NCBI RefSeq assembly: GCF_002803605.1
Contig: NZ_PHRG01000001.1
Coordinates: forward strand, 186,001 to 250,000
Source: Acinetobacter pseudolwoffii
Lineage (GTDB): Bacteria > Pseudomonadota > Gammaproteobacteria > Pseudomonadales > Moraxellaceae
Length of the DNA: 64,000 nucleotides
Direction of reading: 5' to 3'
In this document: positions 8,641-16,414 of the stretch, one piece after another
How positions within the stretch are numbered: the first letter of the stretch is position 1
How the letters are laid out: each line of letters opens with the position of its first letter
Notes under the pieces: generated by a model
Seen by the model: the letters and a program-made list of their open reading frames with translations, nothing else
Databases searched by the model: none
What the model was told of the DNA's origin: nothing
Program-made: the position numbers and the translations under genes

Positions 8641-10740
8641 TTAGAAATTATAAGTCAGTCCGACAAAGACTTCCTGACGATCCAGATAATAATCATTTGA
8701 AGCATTTACTAATTTTTTATCAAATAAATTATTGAGACCACCTCGAACAGTCACTTGATCGTTCACTTCATAATTCGCAGATAAGTTAAATACCGTATGT
8801 GGTTTTTGCATCACTACCGTATCTTCAATACTTGCCGTATATTGTTCACCGGTATATTGCGCTGCAAGTTCCAATGAAAGTGGATCAGTAGGAATCCAGT
8901 TGAGTGCGCTATAAACGGATAACTCGGGAATCGTTGAAAGATTTCTGCCAGTCACTAAGTTTTTTGATTCAAAATAATAGGTTGCATTGATCTTCCAGCT
9001 TAAATTCTCTAAAAGTGGTAATGCCACACTTGCTTCCAAGCCCCGTACACGCGCTTTTTCAGCATTTTGATATTGTGTCCACCACACCCCATTAATTTCT
9101 CCTAAAGCACGATATTCAATTTTATTTTTAAAATCTGTGTGGAAATAAGTTAAACCGAGATCAAAATCATTTTGAGCAAAATTAAATCCAAGTTCATAGT
9201 TGGTACTTTCTTCAGGCTGCAGGTCTGCATTACCCGCCATATAACATCCGCCCGATACATAGCCTAAAGGTTTCAAGGATGTACATCCATTCCCCCCTGA
9301 ACGCGTCGCTGCACCTGCAGTATTCTCTTTGAGTGAAGGAGCTCTAAAGCCCTGAGCAACACCACCTTTAATGGTCAATGCATCATTTGGTTGCACCACC
9401 AAATAAGCACGTGGACTATTATGTGTGCCAAATTTATCGTGATGATCAAAACGATTACCAAGGGTCAAATTGACTTGATCATTAAAAACAATTTTATCTT
9501 CAACGAACAATGCCCAGGTATCTCCTTCTAGCTCTGAACCATATTCTTTGCCGTCATAACTTGGAATAGCCAGCCCAATATTACGGGTATTAACCAGTTC
9601 TTCTGATTTCCATTGACCTCCCACTGTCGCAACATGCTCCACACCTAATTTAAACGGAATATTGAGATTAGCTTCTACAATGCTTTCCTTGGATTTTTGT
9701 GTGGTCGGCCCAGTCTCTGTCACCTGACTTTGATCATAATCATTGTAGTAAGCCGTAATTTTTGAATCACCGAAACCCCATTGAGCATCATGTGATAGAG
9801 ACACTGAACGATGTTCTAACTCAGATGGACCCCATGCTAATAAAGCCTGTTCTTTACCATCCACCACCTGAGGCGTGGTCGAGGCATTATTCTCTTGCAA
9901 GCTATAACCCAGCTCTAAAGATAAGCTATGAATATCGTTCGGCGTATAATCAAACTTTAAGTTCGCATTCTGATCACGACTACCCGATTGTCCGGTTGCT
10001 TTACTTCCTGCCATTCCGGGAAGATTACGGTCAGAGGTTTGATAGCCTTGATCCGCTTCCTGTTCAGTGATCCCGACTGTGGCACGCATACCTAGTGTAT
10101 CGGTTAAAGGGCCATATCCCACGAGTCCTGATTGAATGGTTCGCCCTAAATCCGAAGATGTCGTTGGCATGGTATGGTTTAAGGTCAATGAGCCGCCCCA
10201 TTCTGAAGGGATTTTTTTGGTAATGATGTTGATCACTCCACCCATCGCATCAGAGCCATATAAAGAAGACATGGGTCCACGTACAACCTCAATACGTTCA
10301 ATCATTTCTGGTCTCACCCAGTTTAGATCTTGATGTCCTAGGTTTGCACGATAATTGGTATCTCGAGAAGAGCCCACACGTTTACCATCAATTAAGATCA
10401 GCGTGTAATTGTCAGGCATCCCGCGTAATTGTATTTTTGAACCTGCCCCATTTGAACTTAGGCCCCCTGTTACGCCGGGCACGCGTTTCAAGATATCGGC
10501 CAGACTTGAAACAGGCTGTTTCTGTATGTCTTCTGCCGTAATGACACTAATTGAAGCTGGCGCAGATTTAACATCAACTGCCTGTCCACTCGCAGTCACC
10601 ACAATCGTTTGTAATTTGGTCGCATCAGCCTGTACGATTCCCTCTTTTTCTTCAGTAACTTGGTCTTGCGCTTGGACTGAAACAGTCATTGCTGTAAATA
10701 CTGCGAAAGCTAAAGTTGTTTTTAAGAAGGGCTTATTCAT
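8641..10740 (-). CDS. TonB-dependent outer-membrane receptor (ferric siderophore type)
   Basis: Outer-membrane gated transporter of 699 residues, most like FepA/CirA/PirA-type catecholate siderophore receptors. It has a signal peptide ending at VQAQ, a TonB-box-like stretch (TIVVTAS), the plug domain with LRGMPDNYTLILIDGKRVG and RIEVVRGPMSSLYGSDAMGG, then a beta barrel ending in the terminal Phe of LTYNF. The ATG at 10740 is preferred to the in-frame GTG at 10749 because AGGA sits 10 bases before the ATG but only one base before the GTG. A near-consensus Fur box at 10827-10845 points to iron-repressed expression. The ligand cannot be told from sequence. Confidence 0.92.
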   Translation of the reverse strand: MNKPFLKTTLAFAVFTAMTVSVQAQDQVTEEKEGIVQADATKLQTIVVTASGQAVDVKSAPASISVITAEDIQKQPVSSLADILKRVPGVTGGLSSNGAGSKIQLRGMPDNYTLILIDGKRVGSSRDTNYRANLGHQDLNWVRPEMIERIEVVRGPMSSLYGSDAMGGVINIITKKIPSEWGGSLTLNHTMPTTSSDLGRTIQSGLVGYGPLTDTLGMRATVGITEQEADQGYQTSDRNLPGMAGSKATGQSGSRDQNANLKFDYTPNDIHSLSLELGYSLQENNASTTPQVVDGKEQALLAWGPSELEHRSVSLSHDAQWGFGDSKITAYYNDYDQSQVTETGPTTQKSKESIVEANLNIPFKLGVEHVATVGGQWKSEELVNTRNIGLAIPSYDGKEYGSELEGDTWALFVEDKIVFNDQVNLTLGNRFDHHDKFGTHNSPRAYLVVQPNDALTIKGGVAQGFRAPSLKENTAGAATRSGGNGCTSLKPLGYVSGGCYMAGNADLQPEESTNYELGFNFAQNDFDLGLTYFHTDFKNKIEYRALGEINGVWWTQYQNAEKARVRGLEASVALPLLENLSWKINATYYFESKNLVTGRNLSTIPELSVYSALNWIPTDPLSLELAAQYTGEQYTASIEDTVVMQKPHTVFNLSANYEVNDQVTVRGGLNNLFDKKLVNASNDYYLDRQEVFVGLTYNF

Positions 10741-10826
10741 ACCTTGCACGTCCTAAGAGTTATGAAGAGATCATGTTTATTCGGTTGCGAAGTGTAACAG
10801 GGATTTCCACAAATGCAATTACTATT

Positions 10827-10845
10827 GATAATTATTATCATTAAC
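10827..10845 (-). promoter_or_regulatory. Fur box upstream of the TonB-dependent receptor
   Basis: GATAATTATTATCATTAAC matches the 19-bp Fur consensus GATAATGATAATCATTATC at 16 positions. It lies about 87 bases before the receptor start codon, where it would overlap the promoter. Confidence 0.75.
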
Positions 10846-10870
10846 ATTTATTAAACTTAAAGCCAGATAT

Positions 10871-10899
10871 AAAAAAACCTCGAAAGTTCGAGGTTTTTT
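10871..10899 (-). terminator. Terminator of nfuA
   Basis: AAAACCTCGAA / TTCGAGGTTTT stem with T run follows the nfuA stop and separates it from the receptor promoter. Confidence 0.8.
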
Positions 10900-10933
10900 A
10901 GAATGCGATAAATGAACTGTTCTATAGAACAGC

Positions 10934-11572
10934 TTATTTCATATACGCACCTTCAGATTGGCTATGATCCGTTTCATCAACGACATGCATCAATTCAGGA
11001 ATATGCTGCTTTAGCGTGGTTTCTACCCCTTGTTTCAAGGTGATATCAATCGCTGAACAACCCTGGCAACCACCACCAAATTTAAGCACCGCTGTTAAGC
11101 CATGCTCTGGGTCTTCTTTGACTTCAACCAGGGCACAGTTACCGCCATGCCCTGCCAGACCCGGGTTAATTTCAGACTGCAATACATAGGTAATACGCTC
11201 TTCTACCGATGCATCTGGCCCCACACGTGGCACTTTAGAGTTTGGCGCACGGAAGGTCAGCTGACCACCAAAACGGTCTTTGTTGTAGTCAATCACGGCA
11301 TCAAGTAAATACGGAATAGATGGCGAGTCGATAAAAGCAGGGAACTCAGGATATTCCTGCTTATAATCTGTCGGTACAACTTCATCAGGTGCACTATAGG
11401 CCATGCAACATTCAGCGCGAGGAGTACCCGGATGTTCTACAAAAACACGCACACCAATACCCGGGGTGTTCTGTTTATCCAGTAAATCCTTTAAATACTC
11501 TTGTGCTGTTGGTGTAATCAATAAGTTGGGAATTTCACCAACAACTGGAGTGCTGCTGTTCTCAGTCGACAT
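10934..11572 (-). CDS. nfuA: Fe-S cluster carrier protein NfuA
   Basis: Scaffold/carrier that delivers [4Fe-4S] clusters to apoproteins. Of 212 residues, the N-terminal part (about 15-110) is a degenerate A-type domain and the C-terminal part (about 120-200) is the Nfu domain with GGGCQGCSA, the cluster-binding Cys169 and Cys172. GAGGAAA lies about 8 bases before the ATG. It stands alone between two terminator-bounded units, next to an iron receptor gene. Confidence 0.95.
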   Translation of the reverse strand: MSTENSSTPVVGEIPNLLITPTAQEYLKDLLDKQNTPGIGVRVFVEHPGTPRAECCMAYSAPDEVVPTDYKQEYPEFPAFIDSPSIPYLLDAVIDYNKDRFGGQLTFRAPNSKVPRVGPDASVEERITYVLQSEINPGLAGHGGNCALVEVKEDPEHGLTAVLKFGGGCQGCSAIDITLKQGVETTLKQHIPELMHVVDETDHSQSEGAYMK

Positions 11573-11731
11573 AACAATAATTTCCTCAAGCTCAGACGGC
11601 TATTTTAACTGAAGATCGGGGGGAATTTTTAAAAATCAACTAAAATTGTCGGATTTATTATAAAAGTACAACTTTAGTGCAATTTTAATGGCATCATAAT
11701 TGGCAAATAGGCACCATTAGAATTACTTTAT

Positions 11732-12349
11732 ATGCTTGATTTACCTTTTAATCACACCGTTACCATTATTCTGATCACCTGTATTGTGTCCTTTATTGCC
11801 TTCTCTAAAGAGACGGTGATGAATCGCCTGATTTTCTGGCCACCGGCACTGCAACGTGGACAATATGACCGCTTTATTAGCCATGGTTTTATTCACGCCG
11901 ATGGAACTCACCTGCTATTCAATATGATTACCCTGTTCTTTTTTGGCAGTGTGATCGAGAGCTTTTATCGTCAGTATTTATATGATCTGGGTTTTATTCT
12001 GTTCTATCTGGGCGGTCTGATTGCAGCTATTATTCCAAGTTATCTGACCCATAAAAATAATCCGCGTTGGGCGAGCCTTGGTGCATCAGGTGCAGTCTCT
12101 GCAGTGCTGTTTGCCTATATTCTGTTTGAGCCGTGGAAGCTGATTTTTGTGTTCTTTATACCGGTTCCTGCGATTATTTTTGCCGTGCTCTATGTGGCCT
12201 ATAGCATCTGGTCAGGCAAAAAAGGCAATAGCAACATTAATCATAGCGCGCATTTGTGGGGAGCAGCCTACGGCGTGATCATGACCATTATTCTGGAGCC
12301 ACGCCTGATTCCGCATTTCCTGAATAAACTGATGCAGGTTCCGTTTTAA
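11732..12349 (+). CDS. Rhomboid-like intramembrane serine protease (second copy)
   Basis: A compact six-helix rhomboid of 205 residues. HxxxN is present as HLLFN (His60, Asn64), the nucleophile in GASGAVSA (Ser119) and the catalytic His in HSAHLWGA (His174). It is shorter than the rhomboid at 853-1671 and lacks its long TM3-TM4 loop. Small rhomboids of this size include rhombosortases, a subfamily known in Acinetobacter that processes GlyGly-CTERM proteins; I infer this as a possibility only, since no GlyGly-CTERM substrate gene is visible nearby. A hairpin terminator follows. Confidence 0.85.
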   Translation: MLDLPFNHTVTIILITCIVSFIAFSKETVMNRLIFWPPALQRGQYDRFISHGFIHADGTHLLFNMITLFFFGSVIESFYRQYLYDLGFILFYLGGLIAAIIPSYLTHKNNPRWASLGASGAVSAVLFAYILFEPWKLIFVFFIPVPAIIFAVLYVAYSIWSGKKGNSNINHSAHLWGAAYGVIMTIILEPRLIPHFLNKLMQVPF

Positions 12350-12412
12350 TCAGGGTTATTGAAGGCTAGAGAAATAAGGCTACATATAAGATAAGCTTGA
12401 TATTTCCGCTAA

Positions 12413-12448
12413 AAATAAATGAGAGCGCCATGGCTCTCTTATTTATTT
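12413..12448 (+). terminator. Terminator after the second rhomboid gene
   Basis: AAATAAAT-GAGAGC / GCTCTC-TT-ATTTATTT long hairpin. It lies at the 5' end of an open frame that runs into the next gene, which argues that the next gene starts further down at 12569. Confidence 0.65.
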
Positions 12449-12568
12449 GAAACATCTCGTAATATATTAAAAAGTCATGATGTCACTTATTGCCAATCTT
12501 GGAGTGAATTTTGCAGCGATAATGTATACATCTGTATATTAATTACTGTCATTTACGAGATATTTTGC

Positions 12569-14110
12569 ATGTCCACTACACCAGACGGTCTTCAATTTCC
12601 GCTTCAGTCCAATCAACAAAAACCAAGTAGCTCAAAAACAGGACGCGCGATCATCGCAGCAGCTTTGGCCAATGTGAATCAGCACAGTGCTGCACAGGCA
12701 CAATCAGAAAAAAACTGGCGCAAACAATATACCGTGCATTTTAAGCAACTGGTCGAGCAAGGGCTAAGCTCGCCTGAAGCCAGCCTGAAAATTGCCGAAG
12801 ATGGATTGGAAAAGGCCCATCAGACTTTTGAATTTTACCGTGATGGCCAGAAGCATTTACTGAAAGATGCCCTCACCTTGCCCGCCGATCAACTACATAG
12901 CTTTAAATTGACGGGAAGCAGTCAGGCTGCACCAGAATGGTATGTGCCCTACCACGGCCAGAAGCTGCAAGGCGATGCCTTAGTGAAGCAGATTGAACGT
13001 TGGGAAAACCAAGGTATTATGGAAAGCAGCCATGCCAATGCCCTGCGTGAATGTGTGGCGCACCCAGAATGGTTTGATTTGTCAGATCGAACCATGGTGC
13101 TGTTTGGTGCTGCATCTGAAGCTGGCCCTTTGACCTGGCTGGCAAAATGGAAAGCCAATATTGTAGCGATTGACCTGCCAAACACCCGGGTATGGGGCAA
13201 GATTGTCGATACCATCAGCCAAGGCAATGCCACGCTGTATGCGCCCTGTACTGAAGCACTTGCAGAAGATACGCCTGACGATGTTCTAAAAGAAAAACTC
13301 GGTGCCAATCTTTTGACTCAGATTCCCGAGATTGCTAAATGGCTATTACAGTTTGAGCCGGATCTGGATCTGGCCGCAATTGCCTATCTGGATGGCGAGA
13401 AGCATGTCCGTGTTTCGATGGCGATGGATGCCATCATGAAATATGTCAGCGAACAAAAAGCCAATACCAGCCTGATGTATATGTGTACCCCGACCGATGT
13501 CTATGCGGTTCCAAGTGAAGTGATTGAAGCATCAAAAGTGAAATATGCGGAGCGCTCGAAAGCACAGACACTGATTTCCAAAGGTGTATCGACTGTAAGC
13601 CGCAAACACTTTTTTCAGAAAAATGCGCATGAGCTGATTCAATCTGGTGACCAGTCTTATGGGATTTGTGACTGTCTGGTGGTAGAACAAGGTCCAAACT
13701 ATGCACTAGCCAAACGCATTCAACAATGGCGTGCTACTTTAGCTCGCGCTCAGGGTCAACGTGTCAGCATCAATATCGCTCCATCTACAACCACGTATTC
13801 AGTCACCAAGAATCCGCTATTAAAAGCCGCGTTTAACGGTGCCAGTCTGTTTGATGTCGAAGCTTTTGCACCTGAAACCACAAATGCATTGATGGCAGCC
13901 CTGTGGATTCATGATCTGCGTAATGCCACCTCTGTAGCCAATCCTGAAATGAAGCTGAATCATCCACTGGAATTGATGATGCATGGCGCCAATCATGGTG
14001 GCTTGTGGCGAGTGGCTTATCTGGCGCGAACTGCATTACCTTTTGCTGCCCTATATGGTTTTGCGACAGAGAAGTTACCCAAGGGATTATTAAGTAAGCT
14101 TAAGAAGTAA
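12569..14110 (+). CDS. Conserved hypothetical protein with Rossmann-like motif
   Basis: I do not recognise this family. From the ATG at 12569 the protein has 513 residues. The frame is open from 12419, but those first 50 codons lie in a terminator hairpin and read as unlikely sequence, so I place the start at MSTTPDG. Residues 170-215 contain VLFGAASEAGP followed by WKANIVAIDLPNTRVW, resembling the glycine loop and acidic strand end of an NAD(P)-binding fold. The middle holds many short Cys-containing stretches (YMCTPTDV, YGICDCLV). It has no signal peptide; a weak hydrophobic C-terminus is seen (about 480-505). Single gene with its own terminator. Confidence 0.75.
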   Translation: MSTTPDGLQFPLQSNQQKPSSSKTGRAIIAAALANVNQHSAAQAQSEKNWRKQYTVHFKQLVEQGLSSPEASLKIAEDGLEKAHQTFEFYRDGQKHLLKDALTLPADQLHSFKLTGSSQAAPEWYVPYHGQKLQGDALVKQIERWENQGIMESSHANALRECVAHPEWFDLSDRTMVLFGAASEAGPLTWLAKWKANIVAIDLPNTRVWGKIVDTISQGNATLYAPCTEALAEDTPDDVLKEKLGANLLTQIPEIAKWLLQFEPDLDLAAIAYLDGEKHVRVSMAMDAIMKYVSEQKANTSLMYMCTPTDVYAVPSEVIEASKVKYAERSKAQTLISKGVSTVSRKHFFQKNAHELIQSGDQSYGICDCLVVEQGPNYALAKRIQQWRATLARAQGQRVSINIAPSTTTYSVTKNPLLKAAFNGASLFDVEAFAPETTNALMAALWIHDLRNATSVANPEMKLNHPLELMMHGANHGGLWRVAYLARTALPFAALYGFATEKLPKGLLSKLKK

Positions 14111-14165
14111 TTTATTTCCTTCACTCTACCCTTCTTCTAGAGTCAATATTATTTTTATTCAAAAT

Positions 14166-14203
14166 TCTCCCCCTCACTCCAACCCTCTCCAAGGGAGAGG
14201 ATT
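14166..14203 (+). repeat. REP-like palindromic repeat, copy 1
   Basis: CCCTCAC..CAACCCTCTCC..GGGAGAGG follows the pattern of the three copies at 31.77-31.95 kb. It is intergenic, as expected of REP elements. Confidence 0.65.
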
Positions 14204-14220
14204 TCAAAAAACTTCATAAA

Positions 14221-14246
14221 AAAACGCTGCAAAAGCAGCGTTTTTT
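14221..14246. terminator. Bidirectional terminator
   Basis: AAAACGCTGC / GCAGCGTTTTTT stem lies between the convergent 513-aa protein gene and the PiT gene. Confidence 0.85.
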
Positions 14247-14261
14247 ACTTATCTAATAACA

Positions 14262-15881
14262 TTAGAAAACTTTAAGTAACAACCAGTACAAAGTACCTGA
14301 TAAACAAATTGTGGCGGGTAAAGTGAAAACCCAGGCAGACAGAATGGTTTTCACCATCTGGAAGTTCAGACCTGACTTATTCGCCACCATGGTACCTGCA
14401 ACCGCAGAGTTCAATACATGAGTGGTCGATACCGGCATCCCAAAACCATCCGCAGCCGCAATGGTCGACATCGCCACAAGTTCAGCAGACATCCCCTGAC
14501 CATAAGTCATATGCTGCTTACCAATACGCTCACCGACTGTCACCACAATACGCTTCCAGCCAACCATAGTACCCAGACCCAGCGCCAGAGCAACGGCCAC
14601 TTTCACCCAGGTCGGGATGTATTGCAAGAATGAATCCAGACTGTCACGGTATTGATCTACCGTTTTGTCCTGTTCAGCCGTCATTGCAGGTAAAGCTTCT
14701 GCTTTGTCCAAACGCTTGAAAGCCGTGGTACTTAGGTACATGTCATTCCGGAATTCTGAAACCTGTGCTTCAGGCACTTCCCTAATGCTGCTATAGCTAC
14801 CGACTTTTTCACCTAAATGATCTGTGAGGCTCGCCAATGCAGGCACCACTTCAGGGGTGATTTCTTTGGTTTGGATATAAGTCGTGATGATCTGACGCGC
14901 TTTTTCATCTTCAATATCCGCATGGTCTGGATAAATCGCATTGGCCGTTTGCGCAGACAATTGCCCAAAAGTCTGGATATGCTGTTGATCTAGGTTTTTG
15001 TTGAGTGAGTACGCCATTGGTACACAGCCAATCAAAATCAACATGATCAGCCCCATGCCTTTTTGACCATCATTTGAACCGTGCGCAAAGCTGACACCGG
15101 TACAGGTAAAGATCAAAATGGCACGAATTAAAGGGGGTGGCGGTTTATTACCTTCAGGTGGCTGGAACAGCTCCACCTGTTTCTTGAAGATTTTTTTCAC
15201 CAGCAAGAACAGCACAGCGGCAAATGCAAAACCGATTAAAGGCGAAAATAACAGCGCCTTACCGACTTTCATCACCTGCTCCATGTCTATACCCGATGCA
15301 CCGCTACTCGCGTGCAGAATGTAGTTCATGATACCCACACCCAGAATCGAACCGATCAGGGTATGTGAGCTGGATGCAGGAATACCAAGAAACCATGTTC
15401 CCAGGTTCCAGACAATCGCAGCGATCAGCATGGCAAACACCATGGCAAAACCTGCTCCGGAGCCGACATTCATGATCAGCTCAACAGGTAACAGTGCAAT
15501 AATACCGTAAGCCACCGCACCACTGGCCACCATAACCCCAAGGAAGTTACAGAAACCGGCCCACATTACAGCGACAGGCGCAGAAAGTGCATTGGTATAA
15601 ATGACCGTGGCAACCGCATTGGCAGTATCGTGGAAGCCATTGACGAATTCAAAGCCCAGCGCAATAAACAATGCCGTCGCCAGGAGAATAATTGAATACA
15701 AACCCAGTGCAGGAACATGCGCTAAATCGGCAGACAATTGAAAACCGATATAAATAAGAGTAGAGATAATGACAGTTAGAAAAACTGGCATAAAGAATTT
15801 TGGTGTCGGCACGTGAACATTGGTCGACTTGTGCGAAGCCGACTCGTGTGCTGAATCTATGGGAGTTTGATTAGGATTCAT
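14262..15881 (-). CDS. Inorganic phosphate transporter, PiT family
   Basis: Inner-membrane secondary transporter for phosphate, usually as a metal-phosphate complex coupled to protons. The 539 residues hold the duplicated PiT signature: FVNGFHDTANAVATVIYT in the N-terminal half and FAHGSNDGQKGMG plus MPVSTTHVL in the C-terminal half. A hydrophilic loop of about 140 residues (about 285-425) separates the halves. Around ten membrane segments are visible. A good Pho box sits 50 bases before the start, implying PhoB control, which is not the rule for low-affinity Pit proteins. Confidence 0.93.
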   Translation of the reverse strand: MNPNQTPIDSAHESASHKSTNVHVPTPKFFMPVFLTVIISTLIYIGFQLSADLAHVPALGLYSIILLATALFIALGFEFVNGFHDTANAVATVIYTNALSAPVAVMWAGFCNFLGVMVASGAVAYGIIALLPVELIMNVGSGAGFAMVFAMLIAAIVWNLGTWFLGIPASSSHTLIGSILGVGIMNYILHASSGASGIDMEQVMKVGKALLFSPLIGFAFAAVLFLLVKKIFKKQVELFQPPEGNKPPPPLIRAILIFTCTGVSFAHGSNDGQKGMGLIMLILIGCVPMAYSLNKNLDQQHIQTFGQLSAQTANAIYPDHADIEDEKARQIITTYIQTKEITPEVVPALASLTDHLGEKVGSYSSIREVPEAQVSEFRNDMYLSTTAFKRLDKAEALPAMTAEQDKTVDQYRDSLDSFLQYIPTWVKVAVALALGLGTMVGWKRIVVTVGERIGKQHMTYGQGMSAELVAMSTIAAADGFGMPVSTTHVLNSAVAGTMVANKSGLNFQMVKTILSAWVFTLPATICLSGTLYWLLLKVF

Positions 15882-16414
15882 GCAAGCAGGAATAGAGGAT
15901 TCAAGAATTCCCCTATTGTTCAGTTAAATTGTGACAATTATATGACAAACTGCTGTCATATGAAGCAATAATTTAGATTTTCTTGCTGCTGTTCGTCCTG
16001 TTTAATCCCGAGTAAAACACTGCTGTTTGATTCAATAAATCATCAACTTAAGATAAAATTCCAGCTTTTCAGAACTCAAAAACGTGTCCTGTTTTTGCGC
16101 TTAAAGCTTTGAAATTCCATCTACGCTTAAGATGACCATAATTTCTATGTACAGAGCATAGTCAATAAATATGACAATTTCATGAATAAAAGCATCAGCT
16201 TAATTTTTCAAATATATTTTTGCCAGTTTTAGCGAGATCCCATTTTAAAGCTGAATACGGCATAGACCGGATAACAAAAACCTGTCTTGTTCTAACTGAC
16301 TTATCAAATTTTCATATCATGTATATCCATCATTCTGAGAAAGGAGGCGCAGAATTCAAGCATTAATTCTGCTAATATGGCCGATGTTTTTTGATTTCTA
16401 CTGAGAAAGTTTGA
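15882..16414. other. Intergenic region between divergent PiT gene and metH
   Basis: A 533-bp AT-rich stretch. It holds the Pho box at 15931-15948 and, near metH, an isolated AAGGAGG at 16341-16347. I could not match it to a cobalamin or SAM riboswitch. Confidence 0.5.
15931..15948 (-). promoter_or_regulatory. Pho box (PhoB-binding site)
   Basis: On the minus strand it reads TTGTCATATAATTGTCAC: two CTGTCAY-like heptamers separated by exactly four bases, the canonical Pho box layout. It is 50 bases upstream of the phosphate transporter start and in the same orientation. Confidence 0.75.

Noticed and set aside
12419..12568. N-terminal extension of the 513-aa protein
   Set aside because: These codons start inside a terminator hairpin and lack a ribosome site; the ATG at 12569 gives a sensible N-terminus.
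16261..16414. Cobalamin or SAM riboswitch before metH
   Set aside because: No B12-box or SAM-type core motif could be found in the leader.
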